Part shown: positions 31,461 to 57,429 of the stretch, one piece after another
Layout: each line of letters opens with the position of its first letter
Position numbering within the stretch: the stretch's first letter is position 1
Source of the DNA: Castor canadensis
Taxonomy: Eukaryota; Chordata; Mammalia; Rodentia; Castoridae
Direction: 5' to 3'
DNA: 64,000 nucleotides
NCBI RefSeq assembly: GCF_047511655.1
Contig: NC_133393.1
Coordinates: 154,147,779-154,211,778, forward strand
Notes under the pieces: generated by a model
Databases searched by the model: none
What the model was told of the DNA's origin: nothing
What the model saw: the letters and a program-made list of their open reading frames with translations, nothing else
Program-made: the position numbers and the translations under genes

Positions 31461-32648
31461 ACCTTTCAATGTTAAGTGTTGAGAAACTATTCTCCCTTCT
31501 TAAGAACTGTCTAATGTGCAAAATACACTTGAGTGAAAATTTTTGAAAGATTTTTTTTAACATTCATTCGTTGATTAAACTAACCATAAATGATTTCTTA
31601 ATGGACTGCAATCAGGGTACCAATTGCTTTCCCAAAGGCTGTTCCGATCAATCCGCGGGTTCCAGGTCTTCTCCAGCATGGTGAGGCTTTCCAACGGCGA
31701 TGTTCCGGCAGCATCCAGAACGAAACTCTCCTGTGGGCTTGACTGAGACCAGCACTCTAACCAAACGAACCATGCCACCACGCTGTGACAGAGATGCTTG
31801 TCCTTTGCTTTGCTTTGTTTCCTTTTCAAGCTGAAATGTGGGTACCAGATGCTCGTCATCAGCCTGTTATCTGCAGATGCTGCCCTTTAATTTGTGGGCT
31901 GCTTTACTGTCATTCAGGAACTGCCTTTTCATTTTAAAAGGAAGTGGGTGCTTGTGAAGGAGTTGTTGGGGTTTGTAGATTTGGGTTTTGCAGTTTTTAT
32001 CGTGAGGTGCTGTTACTTCTTTATCCCCACCAAGACAATTAATTTAGAAGGGAATTGCCAGGAATGGCTTTACAAGCACAAATTTCATAGTTTATCATTT
32101 CTAGATCATGAACAATAAGCCCTTATGAAAAAAAGTGAAACCATGCGAAAATAGTAAGATGTGCTCATTGTCATTTGTACACGAACCTAAGGACATAAAA
32201 CCACATAGTAAGTGAGCTGTGTGAAATGTGCAGTAAGGAATGGAAAAGAAAATTGTGTGTAAACTTTGCCTTTAACTTAGTGTATTAATACATTTGCTCT
32301 CTGAAATCCCTGTTTACTTTTTGCAAGAATAAGATACTCAATGTGTCCATTTGGAAGAGAGCCATGGTTATGCAACAATGTCCTCATCACTTCTCCAGAG
32401 CTCAGGGGACTACCCTAGCATTCTTTGAAGACTCTTGAGCACATGAATTGGATGCAAGGTTTGATGTCTGAGTTTCCACTTTCATTCCTCATCAGTCATG
32501 TAATATTGCTGCCAGGTCATCGTTTCAAGGCTCAGGGTCGGTGTCCAAAGGCTCACACTTATACATTCTGCAGTGTTCTGACTTAGGAGAGAGTCACAAT
32601 AACTGGGTGGTATGGTTGCTTGTTCGAAACCATAGTCTCTAGGTGTAA

Positions 32649-32670
32649 GTGTGTGTGTGTGTGGGGGGGG
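32649..32670 (+). repeat. (GT)n-(G)8 simple repeat
   Basis: Short GT run and a G8 run within the NUP50 3'UTR. Confidence 0.85.
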
Positions 32671-33035
32671 TCTTGTGATAAAACCTGGCTAACTCTTAAG
32701 AACTTAGGAGAAGTAATTGGGCCAGTGTTGCTCATGGGATTCTTACACTGCCTTGTGCTCCTCGTTTTCTGACTCCAGTGGGAGAGCTTGGCCTGTGTGT
32801 GGCTTTGGATAGCTGTGTGCAGAGCGGTGTACTTGGGTTGTCATAGGGTGTGGTCCAACTCGTAGCTGTATTGTGTCACTTGGGGAGGAAGTGAGGATTA
32901 GTTTTGCATTTACTTTTTAGAATTGAGAATGTTTTGAGTTTTTGTTCGATAATTTACAGTAAGCAAGTGGTTGATGCTGTTACAATAATACTGACCCTGT
33001 CCTGTTCACATTGGGTTTATTTGACAATTTTTTTT

Positions 33036-33041
33036 AATAAA
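33036..33041 (+). terminator. NUP50: Internal poly(A) signal AATAAA, NUP50
   Basis: AATAAA after a T-run, with a second AATAAA at 33114-33119. Candidate intermediate 3' ends. Confidence 0.35.
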
Positions 33042-34355
33042 GAGTAAACAAGGGGGACAATTTTCAGAACATTATAGCTCAGCCACACATGTGCCTGTGG
33101 TGCTAGCCAGCATAATAAACTCACTGCACCTTAGGAACAAGTTACTGTCATTGTCTGCACATGTGATAGTATTCACAAGAAATGATGTGAAAAGATCAGG
33201 ATTGGATTACACTTTAAATCCCCCCATCCGAGTTTATTTTTAATGAGTGGATGTGTGTGGCTTGCTTTCTTCCTATCATTCCCAGCAAATTGCTGCTGCT
33301 AAGACTATCACTGTTGAAGTGAAAATTACAGGGAAAAATGTGCTATGTATACCATGACTCAAAGTGATATTTTCTTAATCTATTATGCTTTAGGAACTGT
33401 TGCTCTCCACTTCATGTATTTGTACACAAGAATTTGAATGTATGGATTTTACTGTAAAGTCTCACTCCTGTGTGTTACTTGGGGGAGGGGCCCCCGGAGG
33501 GCTTACCTGTTTTTCTCCTTCTGTGTTAGTAGCTAATTCTGACTCATGGGTTATTTTAGTTTGATTTAGTTTTAACAAAATGTTGGAAATTGGGCTTTAA
33601 AATGTTTAATGTGAACTAAAATTTTAGTTTGAAAATCTGTAAGTTATACCACAGACTGGCCTAAGTGAAGGGTATATTTTTTTCTTTAAGTCAGATTGCA
33701 TCTTGACAAATGCTGATCCCTGTGGCCTTTTTTCTCCATACTGATGTATTAGTCTTTACCTTTTGCACATTCCCAGTAAGCAAAAAATTGAGTTACACCG
33801 TCTTCCTTCTTAGAATTACACACTGGAAATGTGTCCCGGTTTTTTTTGTTGTTGTATTTTAAAGGACTTCAGATTGTGTTTTATATAGAGGGACAAGTCT
33901 GACCATTCATGGACTGATTTTCTTTCAGAGGATTGTTCTGTTCTATGATTTCGATTCTAAATCATATTTCTATATGCTGCATGTGTGACGCCTTTGAAGG
34001 CTGTGCAGACTAAGTTTGGTTACTCTCAGGCCCCAAGTATTGGAATTTTAACAAGACACTGACTTGTTCTGTAGGACCTGTAGGTGACAGCTCTTCAAAA
34101 CTGGTCTCTCATCCATCCTGCGCCAAGACAAGGCCACCGTGTGTTCTTGGCCAGTAGCAGTCATGGGCAGGACGCCGATGAGTGTAAGGGAGTGTAAAAT
34201 TTCTTGGCAATCAGATGGATAAATTGTGTGCTTTTTACCTTAAATAGGAAATTGTTTTCTAAAACTAAAATACTTGAATTGTCAGACAATACAATCTGTT
34301 TGTATTAGTTTTTTGAATGGTCCCTTTGAGGAAGTGTAACAATCCATGAAATGTG

Positions 34356-34361
34356 AATAAA
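34356..34361 (+). terminator. NUP50: Distal poly(A) signal AATAAA, NUP50
   Basis: AATAAA in the context ATGTGAATAAATGG, the last signal before MIR-like DNA begins. Likely the main transcript end, about 20 bases downstream. A further AATAAA at 34835 seems too far. Confidence 0.55.
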
Positions 34362-34399
34362 TGGAAAGTAAACAAAATCAGTGTTCAGCAGCTGCATTT

Positions 34400-35660
34400 C
34401 CTCGGGGATACACTCAGCGCTGATACAGGTCAGGCCAGCCTGCAGAAAAGAACCACAGCTGAGACAAGATGGCCGCTTGACATGGAGGCAAAGTTGGGGC
34501 GCTTCAAGTGGTTCAGCTCTTGGGCTCCTACCGGGCTGTTGTAACAATGAAATTGGAAATACCAGACCCTCAATTGGCCAGCCTGCAGAGCACTGTGCTG
34601 GGTGCTTCACGAACACTGGCCAGTCCTCAGAGCAAACCGTGGAGTTAGGGGCTGGTGTTAGGTTTAGTTTCTCTTACAAATGTAGTGAAGTTGGGATTTG
34701 CGTTCGAGTCTGTTTCAGTCAAAAACTGGGCTCTAAAAGGACATTTTAAGAGTCCTTATTCCCATTTCCTGTGTGGGAACAGGAAATGTTTCTCCCTCTC
34801 TCCCATTTCTCCCTACTTTATCTTGTTAAACCAAAATAAATCCTTGCTGAAACTTCAAAAAAATAAGTAAATAAAAGAACATTTTAAAACTTAAGAGTCT
34901 AAAGCAGACTTACCCATCAAAATGTTTTTCCTGAACATTTGCATCTAGTGGGAGTTCTGAATGGTGTGAAGAGGCTGCCTGGAGAGTGGGATTGTGCCTG
35001 AGCCACACCGGGCCTGTTGGAGGGGCTCAGCCCAGTGGCTGCCTAGCAGTCTCAGTGAGGCCCTGGGACCGGCAGCACCAGCAACACCTAGGAATTTGGC
35101 AGAACTGCCTTCCCTTGGGCCCTGCCCTAGGCCCACTGAATCAGAACCTCACTTTATGGCCCAGTCTTTTTTTTTTTAATTGAGCTATGATTCACATAAC
35201 AAAATCCTCCTTTTATAAAGTATTTGGTGCAGTGCTTTTAGCATACAGTCGCACAGCCATAAAGTGGTCACAGGAGTTGGGTTTGACAGGTGATCAGGTG
35301 CACAGCCCAGGTGGAGAACCACTGGCACATGCCTGCTCTCTCCCTATAACCCTTGCCCAGAGTTAGTCTATAAAATCCCTTTTGGCACATTCTGGGGGGA
35401 AACAGCAAGTTACCAGTGTTGCCAGGAGCTATGCCAGCCTCCGTGCCCAGCCTTGCCTCAGTTCACTGCCAGTGCCCCAGGAAGACAGCGGTAGCTGCTT
35501 TTGAAAAACCCGTGGCCTGGAGTCAGGTGACAAGCCCAGGCGATGGGCAGGGCGGGGTTCCAGGTGCCCTTTAAGTGACTGAGCTTAACTGGTTTCTGGA
35601 ATTGGCTAGTCTTTTGAGAAAAACTTTTTTCAAAATACACAGTTCACTAAAAAACACGAT
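34400..35660. other. Intergenic gap between convergent genes
   Basis: Between the distal NUP50 signal and the candidate KIAA0930 end. It contains MIR/L2-like text near 34580-34640 and an L1-like fragment at 35165-35280. I see no gene. Confidence 0.6.
35165..35280 (+). mobile_element. Ancient L1 (L1M-type) fragment
   Basis: TTGAGCTATGATTCACATAA ... GCACAGCCATAAAG resembles the old L1M 3' region that begins TTGAGATATAATTCACAT. Confidence 0.55.
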
Positions 35661-35686
35661 TATTTCAAACTGAACAACCTAATTAT

Positions 35687-35692
35687 TTTATT
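35687..35692 (-). terminator. KIAA0930: Candidate distal poly(A) signal of KIAA0930
   Basis: TTTATT on the plus strand is AATAAA on the minus strand. It is the last such signal before the gap to NUP50. Confidence 0.35.
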
Positions 35693-36112
35693 AGTCATAT
35701 TCCAAAATGAAAGACCCCCCTTCGTCCACAGAGAGGAAAGAAAAAGTGTTAACCTGTAGGCTTATGTAAAGGCTAAATCAGGAGGCAATTCAGTGTTGTC
35801 TTCCCCAGAAACAACCATTTTCCCCTGCCAGCTGTGTTCACTTTAACAGCCTGGCACAAAGCACAGCTGTGTTACCTGGGGACAGTTCACCTTTCTCTTC
35901 CCAGTTCCAGATTCCCCCAGGGTTTCCCTTCCAGTGAGCACATTCTGGGCAAGGGTATGACAGATCCTAAAAGCTATCTGGGTCAGGATAAAAGACCTGA
36001 GGCAGCAAAATGGTCTTCAAGAGTCGGTGAGTAACATGAAAGAGTGTCGCAAGTAAGATGCTCCCTGCTCCCCGTCCCTGCCTGAAGGACATCGATCAGA
36101 GGTCTCAGGTGA

Positions 36113-36196
36113 CTTTTTGGCAGTACTAGGGTTTGAACTCAGGGCCTTGCACTTGCCAGGCAGGCACGCTGCCATGTGAGCCATAAGCCCAGTCCT
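36113..36196 (-). repeat. dID SINE monomer
   Basis: GCAGTACTAGGGTTTGAACT ... GAGCCATAAGCCCAGTCC, reverse complement; within the probable KIAA0930 3'UTR, in sense with that transcript. Confidence 0.88.
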
Positions 36197-37872
36197 TCCT
36201 CAGATGACTGTTAGACTTAAAAGACTTCCCAGTTACTTGGCAAGGGTTTGATCTGGATGACAAGGGGGTCCTATGGCCTAGGTGGTGTCCAGTTCCTCTC
36301 AGACCCCTTTCTCTGCCCCTTATTTCTATTCTGAAACCTCAGTGTGTTAGGCCTTTGCCCATTGCCTTGTGACATGAGTAGTCATTTGGCCACATGAAAG
36401 GTGGCTGTGAGGTGAGAGAGCAGCCAGCCGAGAGCAGGCTCTGGGAGGCTCAGCCAGAAAGCACTGCAGCACAGGATGCTGGGCAGAGGGCCGGCCAGGC
36501 AACAGGAACACCTGGTCCAGCCCCTCATGCCCAGAGGCTGAGTGGCTTACTGGGATCTACCAAGACCAGATTCCTGCCTCTGTTCCTGTCATTTCCCACT
36601 CCTGCGAGGGTTTTTGGAGAGATTTTCTAGAAAAAGTTGGCTAGTTTCACAGTGCAATTCCAAGGGCATGCACTGCTTCCCGGGGTCTGAGAGCTAAACC
36701 TGAAACACATCTCACGTTCATTTTGCAAACAGCACCTCTGGCTAAACCAATGTCACTGCCCCCCTCACTGACACCACTGGCCAGCATCTGCCAGCACAGG
36801 GTGACATGGTGGCCTCCAACATGTCCCATTTAAAAGCAGTACCTTGTGTGAGAGCTCCAATAAAAAGTTTAAGGACTCTTTGGGGGCAAATTAAAGTTCG
36901 ATCATTAAGCTACTGCTTTGACAGAAAGCAATTAACCTGAAAGTATATTATATGAAAAATAATCGGGTACAAATCAGAGGAAGCTAGAAGAAAAATGAGC
37001 ATCTCATATGCAAAGCAACTTGCAAAGAAACACGAAATATAAAGGCAACCACAAATCCTGCCTGGCAATGACTATTGCATGCAGAGAATGGTTCACCAGT
37101 TAGCTGTAGATAATATTTATGGAAATACCACTGACAAATTAGCATACAAATGTATGCCATTACGATGTTTTTGCTAAAATTTATTTCGTAGAAATCACGA
37201 GTTAGGCTTCAAAGAGCAAAAAAAACTCTCAACATCATCTTTATGGGTTTAACTACGCTCATAGAATTAGTCTGGAAACCATAAAAGATTGCTATTGCAC
37301 CTAAACCTCTTAAACCTTCTACCAAGTGAGGGACTGAAGCCAAAAGAACGCAAGGACGAAACGGTTCACGCTGTGTGCAGAACCGGAGGGTCATTGTCAT
37401 TTTTGATGGGCAGATCTCAAGGCCTGGGCCTGCCCTTGGGAATAACAGAAAACTGTAAACAAATCTCTGCATGTCCATGGCTTCCTTCACTTCCAGGGTT
37501 CCACCTGCTCAGAACTCTGAGCCCAGCCCCAGGCCACTTGGTGTCAAGTACCCCAGCTTCTGTGTCTGATGATCCTGGCAGAGCACTGTGGCTGTTTGTT
37601 CCAGGGGCTCAGAGAAAGGTTTGGAGGATTCCCTTTTCCACAGAGGGTCATGTTGGTAACTAGTCAGTTGGTCAAAGGGAAAAAGATCTGGTGGCCACCA
37701 CCCCATAACTCCCAGTGGGCACCCGCAGAGGTGTGAAGCCACCTGGCCTAAGAGCAGCTCTCCCTTTTGGGATATTGCTGACTCCTCTGGAGGTTACTTT
37801 TTGCACTTTTGGGTCTTAAGAGTTCTTGTCAGGATTTAGCAGAAGCACTTCTGATTTTTTGGTTTTTTGTTT

Positions 37873-38058
37873 TGGTGGTACTGGGGCTTGCTAGGCAGGT
37901 GCTCTACCACTTGAGCCACTCCACAGCCCTTTTTTGTGATTTTTTTTTTTCCAAGATAGTCTTGCAAACTATTTGCCTGGAGCTGTCTTCAAATGATCCT
38001 CCCGGTATCTGCCTCCTAGGTAGCTAGGATTACAGGTGTGAGCCACCAACACCTGGCA
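37873..38058 (-). repeat. B1-dID dimeric SINE
   Basis: GGTGGTACTGGGGCTTGCT ... GAGCCACCAACACCTGGC; the dID half has lost its B-box region. Confidence 0.9.
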
Positions 38059-38949
38059 CAATTCTGCTTTCTGATGCAAACGTGAGAGCAAGCCAGACGG
38101 GGGCAACTAACATGTCAAGAAACTGGATGGGAAACCAGATTCCAGTTCATCTAGACTATACGGCAGAGCGAAGCCTACTGAGTTGTGTAACACGTCGGCA
38201 GGTTTTTAATATAAAAGCCTTTAAAAAATTTGGCCAGCAATTTAAAACCACGACATGACACCGTCAAGTGTTTTCAAGTCATTAGTATGCATCAGCTGCA
38301 TCGGAACTGGAATGTCTTAATGAAAAACAAGTCTTTCATTTTTCAAAAGTCTATTAATTAGTCTGTGATTAAAACAGCAAAAAATAGATCCTGGTTTGAT
38401 TCCAAATTTTTTTGAGAACACATCAGGAACACGCTTTCATGTTCTTCATCATTACTCCACGTGGACAGAAGGCTAACTTCCCGGCGATGTGTCCAGTGTT
38501 AAAGATTCTGCTCACAGGAAAACCCATCCGATAGCCAGGTGGGTCGGGCTACACAATGTTCTTTTCTCTTTTGGTTACTTGTCTGCTACTTGTGTTTTAA
38601 ATAATATTCTTCTCTTGGGACAAAATGAGCCAGCCAGCTCTTGTGACAGCCAGGACTGCAAGAGCGATGTTGCCTGAGCCTTCACGTACCCAGAGTCACT
38701 CACAAAGAAAAAGCCCAGCACTACCACCTTCTCAGTGTCCTTAAGGTTGACACCTCAGTTTCCACAAAGGAGAACTGTACTCTAATCCTGATTCCCATTT
38801 ATGACCCGTCTGTGCGCTTTGCTGACCTGACCCATGTTGTCCAGGAGACAGGAATGTTCCCAGAAAAGCGAAATGGCCTTCCAGAAGCAAGTGTATCAAC
38901 ACCAGGACTTTTGGGGCTCTGGTTCTGACCATCACTTATATCACTTTTT

Positions 38950-39073
38950 TGTTTTTATTTTTTGAGGCAGGGTCTCACTATGTAGCCCAGGTTGGCCTTG
39001 AACACATGATCCTCCTCCATCCATCCCTGCGCCCCAGTGCTGGGATCTTAGGCATGGCCACCACACCCAGCTA
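38950..39073 (-). repeat. B1 SINE monomer
   Basis: GAGGCAGGGTCTCACTATG ... GGCCACCACACCCAGCT, reverse complement of B1. Confidence 0.9.
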
Positions 39074-39274
39074 TCAACTTTTGTTGATGTCAGTTACTAC
39101 TGTGAATAAATAAAAAACCTCAGAGTGACAGTTTATAATCTAGTTACCAAATGTCACTGCACATGCTTTAATCAGGATCAGAAGTACCCTCTGGAGATGG
39201 ATTTAGGACTAAGAATGGTAGATGTAACCAAACACCTGTCCATGTGTCCCAAGCCAAGGCCCAGCTTAACTTCT

Positions 39275-39410
39275 ACCATCGTGATCTGTGATTTAACTTT
39301 ACGCAGTTCACCCAACTGCTCTGTGGCTGTTTCCTTGTCTGGAAGATGGGAACACAGGGGTACATAAATGTTGGAATGGGGCCTGCACATGGTAGGTGCT
39401 GTGGGTTAGA
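39275..39410 (+). repeat. MIR-like ancient SINE
   Basis: CAACTGCTCTGTGGCTGTTT, CTTGTCTGGAAGATGGG and GCACATGGTAGGTGCTG in MIR order. Confidence 0.6.
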
Positions 39411-41348
39411 CACAAACACAGCCAACCCATGGCAGGCATCTGTTCCCACACACCACATCTGCATTCCTATGACCTGGGGAACACTTTCACACAGGACTAG
39501 TCCTTCCCAGGCCAGCCTGGCTATGGGTGAGGGAGCCCTTTGCTGGTCCTCACTCCGAGAACAGAGCGCTGCCTGTCTTACACTACCTGTCCTTCCAGAA
39601 GATGCATCGGGGCTGTATTTCTCCCAAGATCCCAGCCCAGAGTCTTCGGATTCCAGAATGAGCAGGGAGAAAAAGTTCCTGAAGATAGGTATATTTCAGC
39701 TATCCTGGACACAAACTTGGGAACAGCATTCACAACCCTGTAGAACAAGCAGTGTCCTGCAGTGCTGGGTCACGTCCACGGCCTGAGGCGCTGCTCAGAC
39801 ACCCTGGGGCAGGACCCGACTCTGTGGCCCTAAGACACCAGGTTAGAATGTGAACCTGCTCCAGGGAGTCACAGCACCAGCCTAAGCCAGCACTGCTGGA
39901 AGATGGGACACCGTCCCAGTCTACCTGCCACTGGCCACCGTGGAGGAGGTTATCTCAGAGTGGGCAGAGGCAAGCTCCCAAGAACCTCACCCTAACCCTG
40001 ACGCCCAATCAGCTATGCAGTACAGCTGCTGACTGTACCATGACCTTTGTGCACTTGAACCCTAAAGACGTCAGTGAGGTAGGTTGTTAACAGCCCCATT
40101 TCATAGGTGGGCAAGCTGAGGCAGAACGAAATGCAATAGCTTGCTTTTAATAACAACATACAAAACCTGGAGAAAGCCCCAAAGTAGTCCCCATTCCCAG
40201 AGCCGGCAGAATGGAAACAGAGCAGACTCCTGCTCTTCCTTTTCTGCCCACAGGGGATCTCTCAACGCTCAGTTGGAGCCCTCCAGTACTCCGGACATCA
40301 AACTCCAAACAGCAGCAACAAGGAGACCAGCTTCCAGTCTATTCCAGTTGGGTAGAGGAAGGCCTCAGCTCCTGAGAGCACACTGTGCTGGGACAAGGCA
40401 GGGCTAGTGGCCGTGGGTCGCTCACATTCATCAGCTGTACCACCCACGCACAACCAGCCAAGCCAGTTCCTCCTTGCCTAGGGAGCTGGTCCAACCAGCA
40501 CACTGGTCAGAGGAAACAACACCCGGCCCCAGAGGTTGGTGGTTCTGCCTACAACCCCCTGGGAGGATGCCAACCCCAGCCCACACCAGATACCCTGCAG
40601 CTAAAGTGCCATTTTCCTGCCCTCAGTATCCAAATTCTGGGAGTCCTGGCAGCCAAGGTGGGAGGCAGGACGTCTGCCTTCCTGTCCGGATTGGAGGCGG
40701 GCGATGATGATGTTCTTTGGCTGGAAGCAAAAGGCCATTCTGGCGGGATGGGGCCTGTCTGCCCAGCTTGGGGCCATTCTGAGCTCAGCTTGGGCATAAG
40801 GGAGGTATTCCCAGCCCAGGGTGAAGCTGCAGTCTCCCCATGGGAACTTGCTGTGACAGAGTGATAACTAGGGGAAGACAAGGTGGGACTGCCTTGGACG
40901 CTGAAGTTCACAGGTACCACAACTGCAAAATCATCAACTGCTTTTCCTAAGAAGTGTGGACGGTCTGACTCGCTGAGAGCACCAGCACTGGGTTCCACCT
41001 GCCATGTCAGGAGGTCTGGGCACATTGCAGACGCCAGCCCTTGCGTGCTCTCTGACCTGTTGGTGTCTCTGGCCTCTCTGGGTGCAGAGAGCTCTTCACA
41101 GATGGGCTGGGGTGCTGGGGTGGGATGGGGATACACAGGGGAGCAGAGCCAGCAGGGAGGAGGACGAGGCACTTCAGTTTGGGCTGGTGTTCATGGAGTC
41201 GGCCCTGGCTCCAGGAGTCGAGCGGCCCCGCCTGGCTGTGGCTCTGGCGCTGGCTTGTCACAGAAGACCCCGGTGGCGGTGACAGGTAGGCACTTGGCAG
41301 CATTCCCAGGCCAGGCAGAGCCAGGGCTCTGCATAGGCTCCACACACG

Positions 41349-55035
<13,687 letters not shown>

Positions 55036-55407
55036 TCAGCAGCTTCAGCTCTGGTAGAAAAGGAAAACCTAACAGACAGAAGGAGAAACGTCACCGGCTG
55101 GCTGTCTGGGCTGGGAGCTGAGAGCTGGAGGCTTTGCAGGGAGATCTCCCCACCCCCACCCACTCCCCCCCTCCCCAAGGCTGCAGCAATTCCCTGGGAG
55201 AATCCAACTTAAAGGGACAGAGAGAGCCCTTCACCAGCCAGTCTCAGCAGCAAGTGTCAAGGCAGGAACCACTGGAGACAGAGCTGCAGGGCCCTGACAG
55301 CACGCCAGACTGACTCCCTTTTGGTTCTCACACAGACGTTTTATTGCAAATAAAATATTTGTAATCTTTTCCTGAACAAAAAGGAAAAAAAAGCCCACAG
55401 GTTTTAT

Positions 55408-55570
55408 TAGGAACAATCTGGGTTTCCATCCCAACTCTGCCACTTTTATTATATGACATTGGACAGGAGGCTCAGTCTCTCTGAGCCACAGGTTGCTTTT
55501 GGATAGATGCAGATTAACTGGCACCACAGTTGGAAGAGCCCATGCCTGGCACACAGCAGGGTCAGCAAAG
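55408..55570 (+). repeat. MIR SINE (ancient)
   Basis: CTGGGTTTCCATCCCAACTC, CTCTGCCACTTTTATTATAT and CCATGCCTGGCACACAGC in MIR order. Confidence 0.75.
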
Positions 55571-56442
55571 GGCTTCCTCCCTTCTAGACAGATCCACAAT
55601 TTCAACATATTAAGCTGCCCCTCTCCCCCATTTCCCATTCGCCTTTCAGAGCTAGTCCTGGCACTTTGCTGCTGGGAAGACCTCGTTCCTACACTCAGAC
55701 ATGGGGAGGCTGAGGGCCAGCCAGGTTTGGGACCCTCCCTCATCCTCACCGGACGTCAGTGGCCGACCAGGAATGGACCAGGTCCTTTCCTGGGGGGTCA
55801 GTAATTGGGCTGAGTGGCAAGCAGAAAGCCCCAGCCATACCACTGACCAAAGAACCAAAGTTTGAAGCCAGCCCCTGCCCACAGCCCTCTGATCTCTGCT
55901 GGCAGTCTGGGGTCCACACAATGAACCCCAGACATAGGGGCAGCGGGTGGGAGGAAAAGAGGGTATTTCCTTGGTCAACAAGCCCTGTCAGCCTCAGGTG
56001 AAGGTGGGGAGTGCCTGTAGCACTGACAGCCACCCCAGGCTCACCTCCTGTCCATTGAGTGCCAGGTGGGACCCCACACTGTCACCGCATTACTTGGGAA
56101 TTTCTGCCACATTTTCACAGCAGGCAACGCCCAACTCGTGCTACTACCTCCCTGCGAAGTTAGTTCCTGGATAAAACTGCCTGAGTCTGTTAAAACTGTT
56201 TCACTTTTAACTCCCTTTTACAGCCCCACAGAAAGCCCATTAAGACTAAACCCCCAAAGGCAGCTGAACCAAATGCTTCCTGGTCCCCCAGCTGCTACAG
56301 AAGCAACTCTGGCCTATCAAGCAGGGGGCCATGACTCAATCCCGCCCCTGCTACAGCGTGGCAGGGTTTTACCACGAGTCACTCCAAGGGACACGCTGCC
56401 CTTCCTCATGGCGTCTCTTTTTAATCTGCAATAAAAGCCACC

Positions 56443-56518
56443 TGAGGGGGATGCAGGGATAGTTCAGTGGTAAAGCGTGTGCTCAGCAGACACAAAGCCC
56501 TGGGTTCCATTCCCAGCA
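56443..56518 (+). repeat. ID SINE monomer
   Basis: GGGGGATGCAGGGATAGTTC ... CCTGGGTTCCATTCCCAGC is a standard ID element; its tail has become an alternating CG/CA repeat. Confidence 0.88.
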
Positions 56519-56529
56519 CGCGCGTGCGT

Positions 56530-56567
<38 letters not shown>

Positions 56568-56570
56568 GTG
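56516..56570. repeat. CG/CA microsatellite, Z-DNA-prone
   Basis: Perfect purine-pyrimidine alternation for 55 bases, mixing CG, TG/CA and TA steps and ending in (CA)n. Confidence 0.95.
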
Positions 56571-57311
56571 GTTTCTAGGGCACCCAGGCAAAGGTGATAT
56601 TAGCAAGAACAATGGTGATAATGACAATGCTATTAGCTATGACTTGTCAAGGCAAAGAGCTCAACACACATTTCTGCAGTCACTCTATTATCACTGCCCC
56701 ATTTCACAGAAGAATCTGTCCAGAGGCTAAAGAATGTGTCCAGGTTCACAGAGCTGGAAACCAATGTGACAGAAGCAGGCCTTGGAAAACCCCTGTGCTC
56801 AGCCACCTGCATCAGGAAGGAAACAGATGACAAATGCTCACTCTGCAGGCAGCCAGCAGGCCCAGGAGGCAAGAAGCTGGAGGGCATGAGGCTAGGAGTT
56901 GGAAATGGCTCTCCACCGTTCCCACGCCTGGCACATCCAGTCCCACCCTGTTCTACACTCCTCGAAGCTCAAGAGCCCAGCCTGCCAGTGTGGGCTCCAA
57001 CAGGACAGCTCAGCACATATAGGACTCCTGGGGCAGGGACTTATCCCCTGCCCATCAGGGCCATGCCCTCAGGGTCAACAGCCATCTGTGCAGTGTGCCA
57101 GACCCCATGCTGGTCCCACCCAAACGGGTTCCAACAGCATGTCACAGTGCAGCTGTGTGACTGTCAGAAAACCCAACAGGTGCCACCCATTGCCACCAGC
57201 CTCCAAACTAGCACCATCTGCACTACCAGCCTCTGACCTCCACTTCTACCCAATGGCCCACACTACATACCACAGCTGGAAGGGCTTTATTTAAAAAGAT
57301 CCTTTTCTGAG

Positions 57312-57425
57312 TCAGGTGTGGGAGTGCATACCTGTAATCCCAGCAATAGGGAGGCAGAGGCAGGAGGACCTCAAGTTTGAGGCCAGCCTGGGCTACATAG
57401 CAAAAGGCTATCTCAAAAAAAAAAG
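57312..57425 (+). repeat. B1 SINE monomer
   Basis: GTCAGGTGTGGGAGTGCAT ... GGCTACATAGCAAAAGGC with an A-tail. Confidence 0.9.
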
Positions 57426-57429
57426 TAAT

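Larger units (their letters stand above)
31313..34380 (+). other. NUP50: NUP50 3'UTR
   Basis: About 3 kb of mostly AT-rich sequence without recognisable SINEs, unlike the flanking DNA, which fits a transcribed and constrained 3'UTR. AATAAA signals at 31455, 33036, 33114 and 34356 could give several mRNA ends. I take the last as the main one because repeats and unrelated sequence follow it. The far end is an inference. Confidence 0.7.
35665..41348 (-). other. KIAA0930: KIAA0930 probable long 3'UTR
   Basis: No further splice acceptor or coding exon is recognisable after the stop. Stretches of AT-rich sequence (36840-37300, 38100-38480) look unique and may be conserved. Minus-strand AATAAA signals lie at plus 37180-37185 and 35687-35692; the latter would end the transcript near 35665, short of the NUP50 end. 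Three SINEs (36113, 37873, 38950) lie inside. The extent is an inference. Confidence 0.4.

Noticed and set aside
56443-56518. tRNA-like sequence with A- and B-box text, also at many dID sites
   Set aside because: These are ID/dID SINEs derived from a tRNA; they have A-rich tails and are numerous, so no functional tRNA gene is claimed.
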